Source: Maea johnstoni
Taxonomy: Eukaryota > Annelida > Polychaeta > Spionida > Magelonidae
Direction: 5' to 3'
NCBI GenBank assembly: GCA_963942565.1
Contig: OZ012691.1
Location: forward strand, 17,831,529-17,895,528
Length of the DNA stretch: 64,000 nucleotides
Shown: one piece after another, positions 12,401-23,800 of the stretch
Layout of the letters: every line of letters starts with the position of its first letter
Position numbering within the stretch: position 1 is the first letter of the stretch
Notes under the pieces: generated by a model
What the model saw: only the letters and a program-made list of their open reading frames with translations
Told to the model about the DNA's origin: nothing
Database searches by the model: none
Program-made: the position numbers and the translations under genes

Positions 12401-14800
12401 CTCTTACCTAAGTACCATCTGTGCACAGGCCAGGCCACAGTCCCAGCTATGGAGCTGCTGTACATGGGGAACAGCTATCTGGAAATGCTCCCTGCTCTTA
12501 CCTAAGTACCATCTGTGCACAGGCCAGGCCACAGTCCCAGCTATGGAGCTGCTGTACATGGGGAACAGCTATCTGGAAATGCTCCCTGCTCTTACCTAAG
12601 TACCATCTGTGCACAGGCCAGGCCACAGTCCCAGCTATGGAGCTGCTGTACATGGGGAACTGCTATCTGGAAATGCTCCCTGCTCTTACCTAAGTACCAT
12701 CTGTGCACAGGCCAGGCCACAGTCCCAGCTATGGAGCTGCTGTACATGGGGAACAGCTATCTGGAAATGCTCCCTGCTCTTACCTAAGTACCATCTGTGC
12801 ACAGGCCAGGCCACAGTCCCAGCTATGGAGCTGCTGTACATGGGGAACAGCTATCTGGAAATGCTCCCTGCTCTTACCTAAGTACCATCTGTGCACAGGC
12901 CAGGCCGCAGTCCCAGCTATGGAGCTGCTGTACATGGGGAACTGCTATCAGAAAATGCTCCCTGCTCTTACCTAAGTACCATCTGTGCACAGGCCAGGCC
13001 GCAGTCCCAGCTATGGAGCTGCTGTACATGGGGAACAGCTATCTGGAAATGCTCCCTGCTCTTACCTAAGTACCATCTGTGCACAGGCCAGGCCGCAGTC
13101 CCAGCTATGGAGCTGCTGTACATGGGGAACTGCTATCAGAAAATGCTCCCTGCTCTTACCTAAGTACCATCTGTGCACAGGCCAGGCCGCAGTCCCAGCT
13201 ATGCAGCTGCTGTACATGGGGAACTGCTATCTGGAAATGCTCCCTGCTCTTACCTAAGTACCATCTGTGCACAGGCCAGGCCACAGTCCCAGCTATGGAG
13301 CTGCTGTACATGGGGAACAGCTATCTGGAAATGCTCCCTGCTCTTACCTAAGTACCATCTGTGCACAGGCCAGGCCACAGTCCCAGCTATGGAGCTGCTG
13401 TACATGGGGAACAGCTATCTGGAAATGCTCCCTGCTCTTACCTAAGTACCATCTGTGCACAGGCCAGGCCACAGTCCCAGCTATGGAGCTGCTGTACATG
13501 GGGAACAGCTATCTGGAAATGCTCCCTGCTCTTACCTAAGTACCATCTGTGCACAGGCCAGGCCACAGTCCCAGCTATGGAGCTGCTGTACATGGGGAAC
13601 TGCTATCTGGAAATGCTCCCTGCTCTTACCTAAGTACCATCTGTGCACAGGCCAGGCCACAGTCCCAGCTATGGAGCTGCTGTACATGGGGAACTGCTAT
13701 CAGAAAATGCTCCCTGCTCTTACCTAAGTACCATCTGTGCGCAGGCCAGGCCACAGTCCCAGCTATGGAGCTGCTGTACGTGGGGAACTGCTATCTGGAA
13801 ATGCTCCCTGCTCTTACCTAAGTACCATCTGTGCGCAGGCCAGGCCACAGTCCCAGCTATGGAGCTGCTGTACATGGGGAACTGCTATCTGGAAATGCTC
13901 CCTGCTCTTACCTAAGTACCATCTGTGCACAGGCCAGGCCACAGTCCCAGCTATGGAGCTGCTGTACATGGGGAACTGCTATCAGAAAATGCTCCCTGCT
14001 CTTACCTAAGTACCATCTGTGCGCAGGCCAGGCCACAGTCCCAGCTATGGAGCTGCTGTACGTGGGGAACTGCTATCTGGAAATGCTCCCTGCTCTTACC
14101 TAAGTACCATCTGTGCACAGGCCAGGCCACAGTCCCAGCTATGGAGCTGCTGTACATGGGGAACTGCTATCAGAAAATGCTCCCTGCTCTTACCTAAGTA
14201 CCATCTGTGCACAGGCCAGGCCACAGTCCCAGCTATGGAGCTGCTGTACATGGGGAACTGCTATCTGGAAATGCTCCCTGCTCTTACCTAAGTACCATCT
14301 GTGCGCAGGCCAGGCCGCAGTCCCAGCTATGGAGCTGCTGTACATGGGGAACTGCTATCTGGAAATGCTCCCTGCTCTTACCTAAGTACCATCTGTGCGC
14401 AGGCCAGGCCACAGTCCCAGCTATGGAGCTGCTGTACATGGGGAACTGCTATCTGGAAATGCTCCCTGCTCTTACCTAAGTACCATCTGTGCACAGGCCA
14501 GGCCACAGTCCCAGCTATGGAGCTGCTGTACATGGGGAACAGCTATCTGGAAATGCTCCCTGCTCTTACCTAAGTACCATCTGTGCACAGGCCAGGCCAC
14601 AGTCCCAGCTATGGAGCTGCTGTACATGGGGAACAGCTATCTGGAAATGCTCCCTGCTCTTACCTAAGTACCATCTGTGCACAGGCCAGGCCACAGTCCC
14701 AGCTATGGAGCTGCTGTACATGGGGAACAGCTATCTGGAAATGCTCCCGTCCCGGATCCATCTCACCTCCTGCTTCTGGACCTGCTCCATCTGAAATCAT
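221..14800 (-). CDS. GUCD1: GUCD1-like protein (guanylyl cyclase domain-containing 1), 3' end outside window
   Basis: Seven coding exons on the minus strand join in phase: 14800-14664, 4242-4180, 3552-3453, 2778-2687, 2483-2381, 595-547 and 295-221, giving 206 codons. The last 30 or so residues should lie left of position 1. Reading order matches vertebrate GUCD1 as I remember it: QQLHSWDCGLAC and MVLR (exon 1), WTIDLAVLLHEY and LGVDHGYKDQ (exon 3), TEETRINALF (exon 4), KGKVAIVLVDWNHLHC (exon 5), then GHFVVISGFDRREG and YFNNPA (exon 7). The family (Pfam Guanylate_cyc_2) is widespread and poorly understood. Despite the name, the Cys of WDCGLAC and the His of GHFVVISGF resemble the layout of C39-like cysteine peptidase folds (inference). 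The start at 14800 has an in-frame stop 9 bases upstream (TGA at 14812-14810); an alternative Met lies at 14761. Intron 6 uses a GC donor (CAAG then GCAAGT at 546). Intron 1 is 10.4 kb and contains the 94-bp array. Confidence 0.93.
2156..2352. mobile_element. short inverted-repeat element (AGGCCTAAAAAA ends)
   Basis: The ends AAGGCCTAAAAAAG and CTTTTTAAGGCCT are inverted. The interior is non-coding, and similar elements lie at 32641-32852 and, partly, at about 57090-57283. It sits in a GUCD1 intron. The superfamily is not resolved. Confidence 0.6.
2597..2640 (-). repeat. degenerate copy of the 3' part of GUCD1 exon 4
   Basis: The stretch from TATACATAGTTCCCAACTG onward aligns with the exon sequence at about 2695-2740 (TATACTGATTCCCAGCTG and the following bases), displaced by roughly 95 bp into the downstream intron. 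Identity looks near 70-75 percent, so this is an old duplication of the exon end without an intact donor. Confidence 0.5.
3252..3440. repeat. ATT-type trinucleotide repeat
   Basis: About 190 bp of imperfect ATT/ATC repeats lie just downstream of the GUCD1 exon ending at 3453, in intron 3. They give spurious poly-isoleucine open frames on both strands. Confidence 0.95.
4471..4489. repeat. poly-C tract followed by a G-rich run
   Basis: A homopolymeric C run of about 19 bases is followed by a G-rich stretch near 4525-4540, all within GUCD1 intron 1. No coding function is evident. Confidence 0.85.
4640..7140. repeat. degenerate block duplications in GUCD1 intron 1
   Basis: A motif around CATACCTAATAGTGCC with flanking A/T-rich sequence recurs near 4925, 5425, 6248, 6843, 6965 and 7083. 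A longer block at about 4790-4880 reappears at about 6708-6800, and one at 5085-5240 reappears at 6410-6560. The region is built of diverged tandem and dispersed local duplications with no supported reading frame. It lies inside the 10.4-kb first intron. Confidence 0.7.
7316..8633. repeat. duplicated block with internal inverted copy
   Basis: The sequence from about 7312 to 7897 is repeated at about 7898-8627, almost identical at both ends. The second copy carries about 145 extra bases (8217-8360). Part of these (about 8230-8306) is an inverted copy of 8435-8506, so the second copy is a foldback. The first copy looks like the same unit with one arm deleted. Small open frames here repeat between copies and are not protein-like. 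Confidence 0.75.
8890..10600. repeat. 851-bp tandem duplication with nested 197-bp repeats and hairpins
   Basis: Two nearly identical blocks begin at about 8890 and 9751; the internal offset is 851 bp. Inside each block a 197-bp unit is itself doubled (9166 and 9363; 10017 and 10214). Each unit holds an inverted repeat, ACCAAAAGAATTAA facing TTAATTCTTTTGGT, so the hairpin occurs four times. The blocks also contain several CACGTG motifs near their ends. No protein homology is visible. Confidence 0.85.
11050..11350. repeat. dispersed repeat, also near 30010-30345 and 52300-52460
   Basis: The stretch around CACAATATAATCAGAGTACA, with an ATGTAT...TTTACTTA continuation, resembles sequence near 30100-30180 (minus the flanks) and 52375-52440. 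It is non-coding, diverged and of unknown class. Confidence 0.45.
11369..14749 (-). repeat. 94-bp tandem array: 36 copies of a GUCD1 exon end with its 5' splice site
   Basis: The period is exactly 94 bp throughout; donors recur from 14664 down to 11374, which is 35 x 94 bases apart. Read on the minus strand, each unit holds GAGCATTTCCAG, the codons for AVPHVQQLHSWDCGLACAQMVL, then AG and GTAAGAGCAGG. Copies are nearly identical and differ at eight positions. The copy nearest 11.37 kb is followed by different intron sequence (GTAAGGCTAG), as expected for the end of a tandem expansion. The unit is not a multiple of three and carries TAA inside the donor, so the array is not translated as a polymer. 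The long plus-strand open frames across it are a by-product of the period and have no coding support. Confidence 0.97.
14664..14800 (-). CDS. GUCD1: GUCD1 first coding exon, the source exon of the 94-bp array
   Basis: The exon encodes 45 codons plus AG, which the G of the next exon (4242) completes to Arg, giving MVLR then KFSKD. It runs from Met14800 through GREHFQIAVPHVQQ to the WDCGLAC motif and ends at a strong donor, CTTAG then GTAAGA at 14663. Its 3' 84 bases plus about 10 bases of intron form the unit repeated 35 more times downstream in transcription. A candidate acceptor (TTTGACAG) lies just upstream at 14816-14814, so the exon probably begins at 14813 with a short 5' UTR. Read-through past the donor meets TAA at once. 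Confidence 0.85.
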
Positions 14801-15267
14801 GTAGGAATTTCAACTGTCAAACATCACACATTTAAGTCTGCACATCAGGGATGTCCTATTGTCACGAACATGGGACAGTGGCTTCAAAACGTGCAACAGG
14901 CCAAATCCAAATAGCTCTTGTAATAAACTCTTGGATAGCTTGGAGGGCTGAATCCTTCAGATATTTCATGTATTTATAATTTTATAGACATGTCAACTTC
15001 ATGAAATTGCATTGTCTGTTCGTTGGTCCAGGAATTTATGATTGGTATGAAGGCATGCATATTAGTGCCACCTATTGACAAATTTAAGCTATACTTGTCG
15101 CATATGTTGACAATGGCCACTGAAATGCTGTGCTCAAGGACAGGTTATCCATTCTCCTGGATGTATAAACTTGGACACCCCTGCACAGTTTTACAATATC
15201 AGAGAGACACACACACATATAAAAGGTATGCTTGTGTGCCCTGATGGCATCATAATATGTAAGTATA

Positions 15268-15910
15268 GGAGAGGGCCCTATTAAGAATCAATTTGAGGGT
15301 TTCTCATGAAATAAAGAACAGCGTTTAGAATTTATACCAGACCCACCTACTGTTAGGTAGGTGAGGTACTTGTGTTTATGCAAGTATGGTTAGTTGATGT
15401 GGATCCCCCACCTTAGATCCTCCTTGAGGGCTCGGAAAATATGGTTCTCATATGTGTGTTATTGAAAAAAGGGCCCTATTAAGAATCACCTTAATTTTGT
15501 TCTAAAAGAATGTTTTTTTAAATTAATTGACTTCCAAATTTTTTTTTGCAATTTAATTATATTAACAACCAGACCAAATATTAACTTTTAGTCATTCTTA
15601 TTTGTAAGAAAGAGGCAAGCCTAGTTTGGGTTAGATAGTAATTTCAGTTCCTTGTTTTTTGTTGGAAAATGGAGGGCTGTCAATTTTTGGCCATTGCAGC
15701 TTTCAAGTTTGTGGCTTGGTCATCACATCACTACCTTCTTCCACCAAATTTGTTAGTTATCAAATAATCTCAATTATATTTTCTATAGCCCCAAAGTCAC
15801 TAGTATTCACACAGGAAATATCATGATCTTACATCTTGTGATGACATTTTCACGGGAAGAAAACCAAATTGATTCTTAATAGGGCCCCGATTCTTAATAG
15901 GGCCCCTTCC
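15268..15910. mobile_element. inverted-repeat element with GGGCCCTATTAAGAATC ends
   Basis: GGGCCCTATTAAGAATC at about 15273 faces GATTCTTAATAGGGCCCC at about 15872-15890, with a second right-hand copy following at once to 15906. Another inward copy lies at 15471. The interior is non-coding, suggesting a non-autonomous DNA element with a duplicated end. Confidence 0.65.
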
Positions 15911-16539
15911 GATACCCTTTGGAACTTTCTGAGACACCAACATAGAAAAAATAATTTTGGTCTTGATAACACATTTTGAAATTGATTAGAAACCCAAATG
16001 TTGTACATTTAAATACTTCCTACTTAAGTATGTTTTGATTTTTTGTTATTTGCATAATACAAGTAGTTTCTGATTGCAAAAGGAGGGTATTTAGACGCTG
16101 TCAAGGTGTATCCAGTAACTCAGAGTCTCATGGAATGCAGTGAGTCCTGAAAAGGGGCTCAAGCAGTGAAGCCATTTAGTGACTTTTAAAGTCATGTGAG
16201 CGATAATAGAGCGACACTGAAATACAACTCTTTTTGAAATTCCCCCCGATATGAAATCGCTTCAATACATACCTACAACACCTCCCGTCCGATCGTCCAT
16301 AATTACAAGAGATCACATCGTAATTACACGTTTTGTCAATGGCTTTTCAATGATGACATCGCTGTGTGAAACCTACTTGTTTTGATTGGAACTTCAAGTA
16401 TTTTTAAGATAATGGCGACATCTGGCGGTAGATCACATCATTTATGATAAGTAGTTCACCGTTTGGAAAATAGGTAGCGCTGCAACTTAATGAGCTGAGA
16501 GATGATTGAGCAATATTTGTCTATAAAGGATAGTAATAG

Positions 16540-16642
16540 AAATGATGATCATAATGATAATAATATTAATGATAGTGCTAATAATAATGATAATAATAAT
16601 ATTAATAATAGCAATAATAATAATAATTATAATAATAATTAT

Positions 16643-16674
<32 letters not shown>

Positions 16675-16830
16675 AATGACAGAGATATAGATTAAGTATT
16701 GAAGTCTCTTAGGCTATCTGATGATGACAATAATAATGATAATAATATTTAAAAAGATAATAATGATAATAATAAAAATAATAATAATACAAAAAATAAA
16801 AAATAAAAATAATAATGATGTTGTATATAT
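16540..16830. repeat. AAT/ATG trinucleotide-type repeat
   Basis: Imperfect AAT, GAT and related triplets run for nearly 300 bp, interrupted around 16690-16720. Asn/Ile-rich frames here are artefacts. Confidence 0.9.
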
Positions 16831-17096
16831 GTATGTACTCGGGGATGACAGCAAGGCCCAGAACTTTGTATACATGTAGTTGGTGTAATCCCCATCCCCT
16901 TCTGCCCCAAGACAAATGAGTGATGTATATGATGTTAAGCCTATTTAGTTTGACTGACATATTCATCCCCGACTCTGTTCTAAAGATTTTCAGCATTCTT
17001 TGTCCCAATTTCTTTTTCCATGAACCTCCCTAAAGCACTATCTCTCAATGCTTGTCTGTCTCCCCTATCCTTTATTCTTATATCATAAATTCTTAC

Positions 17097-17330
17097 CTTG
17101 GGTCTGAGAGTAGTAGACAGGGAGTGGACACTGTGCATGCATCATCAAATTTCGCTGCCTCTCACTATGAGTCATAGCTAACCTGTGTACCCCAGGATTG
17201 GCTGCCTGCTGATCCCATCTCCTTGGCAACCTATCTGACCTAGATAGGATGACAGTCTGTATACCCAGCCAGCCAGTCAGTCTCTCTGCTGCTTGTTTAC
17301 TGCACAAATCACGTGACCAATACCTCCCCA
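17097..17330 (-). other. putative non-coding first exon of GUCD1
   Basis: A strong minus-strand donor (CCAAG then GTAAGAAT at 17096) follows a stretch richer in CG than its surroundings (about 17100-17380). It would pair with the acceptor at 14816-14814 just ahead of the GUCD1 start codon. The 5' limit is a guess, and no promoter motif was identified. Evidence is positional only. Confidence 0.35.
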
Positions 17331-18970
17331 GGCTAAACCGCGAAACCCGAGGCGCACATACCCTAGGTAACTAGCATGCTGTGCCTATTGGGTTGCGGAT
17401 CAAGGGGATGTATTTGTCTGCTTGGGTTTTATAAGAGTGCTTGAATTAGAAAATCATTTTTGACCAGGAAGGGATCATTTGGTGACTGTATACATCTAAC
17501 ATACATATTTTTTAAGATTTGCAGTGTTTTCGAAGACAATAATCAAAGAATAGACAATCAGAATATCTGTTACTCTTTTATTTCATTAAAGTACAACAAA
17601 AATACATGTGAAACAAATACAGTGTACATGACTGGTATCTAAATAGAGATATAAACACACATTTATAACAATATCTTAACAATAGAATGCAAAGGCATTT
17701 AATCATTTTGCAGTAAGTATTTTGTATTGAAAATAGACATTACACCTGCAAAAAATATGTATTCATTTTGACATACATTTCAACTGTTTATAAAAATATA
17801 TCTTGAAACGGATTTAATTCCATGGTTAAGACCTTGAAGTAGAAGTAACATGACAATAGATAATACCTGATTAATAATTCGAAATAATCTCCTTTTACAC
17901 ACTTCAAAACTCATGATAAAGATGAGTTTTTAAGGATGATGAGTTCAAAATCCAGAAAAAACTGCACTGAATTGAGGACTGAAAAAGGAACAGTTAAATT
18001 GCTAATTCAATTTTTACTGAAAATATGCTATTCGTTTTAAGTATAGAAATCTCATAATACTGCTGACACTGATATCATATATTTATTGCTTGTGTAATTA
18101 CTCACCTAACAAAACCAACTCTTACAATATAAAACGGGAATGGTGGTCCAGAAGGGTTAGAGGCTTATGAAATGTACTAGCCATATTTAAACATCTATTA
18201 GCCCAATATCAAATTAATAACATTTTTCTAAATGATAAACGTACAATTGAAATGAATGGACAGATCATTGATCCAGTTAGTATGGATAAACAATAATACT
18301 TTTGAACAGGGGCATGCACCAATAAAGGGTAAAACATACAAAGAACATACTCAATAAGTCAAATGATTCTCATTCTGTAACAAAATACAGTGTATAAGGA
18401 TTTGGAATAGTTTGCAAGTTGACAAAATCAAAGCTCACAAAGATGCAGACTCAACATTAATGATCCTAGAGACCACATACATCCCAGTGCTTTGAAGTGG
18501 ATCAGGTTTTAGTTGCTTAATGGTTTCAGAAGATATCAATTTCATAAAGCATTAAACGTTGCCCAATATTAAAGATTAGAATTGAGAGGAATATATTACA
18601 CACTATTTGGCCATAAGTTAAGTAACTGACAGAGTGGGTAATAGAGACAGGGTTCTGTCGAGATTTGAGCAACAACTCTCCTGACTGACTAGTCTGCCAA
18701 CTTTATGCTTAACCCATCTATACTAGTATCTAGAGTGTACACAAGGTCTGTCAACTTTTATTAAAACTCGCTAATTTTAGTGTAATTTGATTTTTTTGGG
18801 AGAGGGAATGTTCCAACCCAACACTGAAATATATAAGTACAGTGAAATATTTCTCAAAATACTGCTTTGTTATTTACATAAGTGTCTGACCATGAGTATG
18901 CTCAAGGTGTGAATGAGTTAAACAGTACAGCTAGATATGACATGACATCACCGGATGGCTCTCTGCAGAG

Positions 18971-19145
18971 CTTAACCCTAATTTTGCCGATACAGAATGA
19001 TGCAAAATTGCTGGAAATGACATAAACCCTGGCATATGTGTACTCATCTGAGAGTACTCAGAGAGAGCTATCTAATGAATACCAACATGACAGGGTTCTT
19101 TGCATCCTTGTGCTTTTGGCAAAAGTAGCCTAGCTTAGGGTTAAA
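18971..19145. mobile_element. MITE, TTAACCCT...AGGGTTAA family
   Basis: The ends TTAACCCT and AGGGTTAA are inverted. The interior (ATGATGCAAAA, ACTCATCTGAGAGTACTC, AATGAATACCAACATGACAG) matches copies at 21076, 29484, 31703, 43967, 54820 and 61221. It is non-coding and about 175-215 bp long. Confidence 0.75.
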
Positions 19146-20723
19146 CCGATAGAGGGATACAGTTGACAGGGCATCTCATATCAAGTAAGCTGATCCCTTT
19201 GTCAAATTCCCAGTATGCACTCTACCTTAAATATCCAAAAATAACTTTCTTTAATTCTTATATAGAACATTCCTATCCATAAATATATGAATACATAACA
19301 ATATATGTAAATAAATACCCGATAAACATCAAAATAAGTGCAATCTGAGGTTATTTACAAATATATACAGTACTTCTATGGACCTCTTGACCAACCATTT
19401 TAGGAAAGGTAGTTAAGGCACTGAACTTTTATCATCCAAAGTTCACACTTAAGTGCAGCAACCTTAGCCCATAACTTTGAGAGACTGGGCTAAGATCTTT
19501 TATACACTTCTTGGACATTTTCAGATCTCTAATATGTAATTCAAATTACTTATGCAAAAAAGAAACTGTTATAAAATCCTGATTCTATATGAAGTTCTGG
19601 ATGGCTAAATATTGCCAAATGTTACGCAACAAGAATTTGCATGAGTAAATGGACACAGCAATATCTACTGTTATATAGTAGAACATATAAACCTTAAAAG
19701 AATATCAACAAAAGTGTTTAGTTTTTACTTGTGTGTGTGTGTGTGTGAACTTTTGTGCGTGTAGATCTATTTACATAGGCACGTCAATGTTAATCACCGG
19801 ATACACAACCAGCAGATCTCGCCCAACAGCCTGGACACGACTATAAGCCCAGGTATTGACAAGAACCGCTCAAGAGGTGCGTTCTGTGCATGTGCGTCAG
19901 CAACCAACAAATACGATAGTCCTCATTCTCTAAGTGACGTCACACTGAGACTAGATTCGGCGAGTACAGGGCTTCATAATGGGTTCTATGGCAATTGGTC
20001 TGTGGCAGCCAATCCATGTTTCATTCATCTAAGACATAGGTGACATAGTTCAGGAGCTGGTCAGTATACTGTGGGCAACTAGGGAAGTTTTAGTTTGCTT
20101 TAACAGTTTGTTGGAATGTAGATCTTTACAATGATAGAGGAAAGAGTTTTTGGGGCTGGTTTGTACATTGGGATTGACCTGTAAAGCTTATTTCTGCTTT
20201 TACAGTTTATAGGATAGTAGATCTCTACAGTGACAGAGATCTTTCGTGGCTGGTCTGCATTTTGGGGATATCATTAAGGACTGAGTTAGAGCCAAGTATG
20301 TGTTTCAATATGTGTACCATGATCTCTACACTTAGATGGAAAGCTCAGGATTGAGATTGAAAAAATATTTTGCAAAATCACAGTTAATTCAAAAGTGATT
20401 TCCAAATGAATCAGGTCGAGCAGAAGACACCTGTCAAGGAGATCTCCAGGCAGAAGTGGGACAACAAATCTGACCCAACACTGCATTTATAGGTTGACCC
20501 TAAGAGACTTCCATCATAGCATAAAATAAACAATACTGACCAGAAGGGAAAAAATAGGATTCAATGTGGACTGGAAGCTAGTCTAAATTTATATCAAGAC
20601 CATCTGGCATGTGGCCACAGCTGGTGAGGCTTTCGCTTGTTCCAATTAACAGCCGTTGTGTTTGTACCGGGATTGATTTGTTTGTAGTGCTTCTACAGTC
20701 AATAAGCCATATATATATGTATG

Positions 20724-20812
20724 CAGTCAAACCTGTATTAAGAGACCACCCAAGGAAGACCAAAATATGGTCTCTGAAGGCAGGTGGTCTCTCAATAAGG
20801 GTCATTCAAACT
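20724..20812. mobile_element. pogo/Tigger-like element end
   Basis: A CAGTCAAACCTGTATTAAGA start with GAGACCACC, then a partly inverted GGTGGTCTCTCAATAAGG, resembles terminal repeats of pogo/Tigger-type DNA transposons. Only about 90 bp is recognisable. It lies just past the transporter stop codon. Confidence 0.45.
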
Positions 20813-20846
20813 AGAATGTTAGACCATATTGTGGCTACAGCTCTTT

Positions 20847-23800
20847 CTATGCGTTAACAGAGAGTTTGGGAGCAGCGCGGTATATGGGTGACAACCTGGC
20901 ATTGGCAGCCGCGGCCTTGGCTCGCTCCATCTTACAGTACCTCCACATGTAGACAGGGTGGCCCAGGGAGACCACCATCAGCACCATTATGATCAGGTTA
21001 GCCTGGAATAAGTAAGAGACAATAGTCACTTATAGGAAAGAAAATAGACTATAAAGTGAATGATGGATAAGTTATTTAACCCTTATGCTGCTGATGGCTA
21101 ATTTGGCCAAGACAAAATGATGCAAAAAATCTAGAAAATGACTGAAACCCAGGCATATGGGTTCTCATCAGAGAGAACCTGGTGAGAGCTATCCAATGAA
21201 TACCATCATGGCAGGGTTTTTATAAATCTTTTCATCCTTGTGCTTTGGGGGAAAGTAGCCTCAGTATTGAAAGGGTTAATAAAGAAAAGAGTTTCTTATT
21301 TTATAGAGGGAGAAATAAAGAGGATGTAACTAAAACCCTGTCAAATAATGTGTAGTCTAGAACCTTATATCTTCAGTATGACCGAGTATAACCTGCTATA
21401 TACTGAGTATCGCTTATTCCAAAAGAATTTTGGAATGTATGTATGTATGTATGTATGAATGTATGTATGTGTATGTATGTATGTATGTATGTATGTATGA
21501 ATGAATGTGTCTATGCATCTATGTATACATGCATGCATGCATGTGTGTTTGTATGTATGTATGTATGTATGTATGTATGTATGTATGTATGTATGTACGA
21601 TGTATGCATGCACATATGTATACATGTACTGATTATATATCAAATGCATTGTTACTTACGACAAGGGCATTGTTCTTCATAACCCCTTGGACCAGAATGA
21701 ACAATGGGTATTGTAACATTGAGAACATGGCTGACAGGGAAAGTACGACCCCAAAGATCTTGCCGAAATGCCGTTGTGGAAACCTGTGAACAAATAAAGA
21801 AGAACAAATTCACAAATGATAATAAATACTATGTAGCAAATAGGAATAGGCACCTTAACAGTTTTCATGATATGATACAATATCGATATTTCCTTAATGA
21901 TACAATATCTTGACAATATTTTTAACAATACTTCCTGCCTCCCAATGACTTAAATTTGTAATATTTGGCACAGTTAACTTCAGAAATTTCACTATGTCAT
22001 GCCTGTTAATTTGGTGATTACTATCAGATGAAAGACTTTTGGTAAATATGTAAATGAGGAAAACAATAACCCAAGTCCATACATCATTTTGCTCTGTTTG
22101 AATTACTGATCATTTTATCCTCAAATGTAAAAAGAAATATGCTAATAACTGACCAAAATTCCCCTCCATTTCAAGGCTATGATTTTCAAAAGAATACAGA
22201 TACAGGTGAACTCGGATATGACGGACCACTGTAAACCGGACATTTGGCTATAACGGACAATATGCTTGGTCCCTGGCAGTCCCATGCATATCAAGTATGT
22301 GTATTGGACCATGCGTAGGCCGGATTCCATATGCAGGAACTCGGCTACCACGGACCAATATCAAGACACACACGATGCTATTTACGATGTAATTAGCATT
22401 GTGTATGCCGGACAAACACGTGTCTAGCAGTCGGCTTATTCCCGTCGAAAATAAGACATGTGCTGAGTTACGTTCGGCCACACAGCGCTCAGTTCGCACC
22501 GTCTGGTAGTTCGTAGCAGACACATACATGTATAATAAAAGTCCAGCCATGCATATTCTTTCGTGGTTTTTGGACTTTTATACCTAGCAAATGAGGTCCC
22601 CAATGCAATAGCATACACACTTGCATATGACGGACTGAGTCGGTCTTATGCATATGACAGATTTTGCATATGACGGACCAATTTTCCTGGTCCCACTTGG
22701 TCCGTCATATCCGAGTTCACCTGTACTAAGATGATAATTTTGAAATGTATTGAGTAACCGATTGTGTTTGGTAAGAAAGGGTCTATAGTATTGGAAGTTA
22801 AACTAACTTCATTACAAATGGTGAGCAATAAAGAAAACAGGATAAAGAAGACATAAATTGGATGTTTTATTGTCTCATCACATCTTACTTTTACTGTCAC
22901 TTTTTTCCTTAGGTATTGCTTTAAGTACCCTTATCAGGGGACCTTTAATTCCATAAACTCATAGCAGTATTTATGATCAAATCCCTTTTGAATTTATGTG
23001 TCAGCTAGGCTTAAGGGTTCCACAAATTGGACTATTGTCAGAAGAATTATAAATCATTATTATTTTTAAAAATAATCGCACTGTTCAGTCATATTTGCCA
23101 GATACCACAATACACATTCCTCACCAGGCACCGACATAAGTACTAGCCCACTTGCCCCGGCAAGTGAATTTACAAAAAAAAAGGACTTTCGGGAAAGTAC
23201 ATCTTAGTCTGCACTTGCCCAAATGAACAAGCTGAATTTCTGAGCAGTCTATATATCTTTATATAGAAAATGGCACAAATACCTTGAAATATGAAAACAA
23301 TGCAACACAATTAAAAAAGAAAATGGTTTTCAAATAATTAAATCCATGATAAATAATACATAACATTCTAGCATATGTTATAACTTATTTCAGGCAAGCC
23401 AAGAATTATGTCGGGCAAGTAAAAGGCATCAACTACTTGCCGGGCATGGCAGGTTAGTTCTGAAACTTATGTTGGTGCCTGCTTACCTAATAATTAATGT
23501 TACTTACGCATTTGCAATGAACGCTGTGTTTGGTCCGTAGAGGAATGACCGGTGAAGACAATGCAGGATGAAGGTGACATACTGGAATTCTATGACAGGA
23601 ATGCACGTTCCTATTGTTAACAATATACCTATACCCGTATTCAGCACGAACGACAGGATCGACATCTCTATACGATCTGAAAATAAGAAATTGGAACTGT
23701 ATCAAGTATGAGAGGAATACGGGTTCCTATTGATAACATTATACCTAAACCAGCATTCAGCATGATTTCGGACAATGCAACATCTCTATGCAATCTGAAA

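Larger units (their letters stand above)
14814..17096 (-). other. putative 5' UTR intron of GUCD1; no coding exon seen
   Basis: Apart from an inverted-repeat element (15268-15910) and a trinucleotide repeat (16540-16830) I see nothing protein-like on either strand. If the 17.1-kb exon is real, this interval is its intron. Confidence 0.35.
17577..20846 (-). other. region downstream of the SLC43A3-like stop; possible long 3' UTR
   Basis: No exon-like sequence was found. Minus-strand AATAAA signals occur, for example at 17582-17577 and near 18080, so the transporter mRNA could end in this region, but the cleavage site cannot be decided. A short inverted-repeat element lies at 18971-19145 and a small TG repeat at about 19731-19748. 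Confidence 0.3.

Noticed and set aside
11369-14749. CRISPR-like array
   Set aside because: The 94-bp units abut with no spacers, and the context is a eukaryotic gene.
11387-14804. Series of overlapping 90-codon plus-strand frames in the 94-bp array
   Set aside because: They arise from the repeat period; the minus-strand reading matches GUCD1 and the variable sites are silent in that frame only.
21365-21789. Cys/Met/Val-rich and His/Thr/Tyr-rich frames
   Set aside because: They translate the ATGT microsatellite; the real exon 7 (21783-21660) is on the minus strand in another frame.
22201-22726. Autonomous transposon
   Set aside because: Perfect terminal repeats, but no transposase-like frame in 526 bp.
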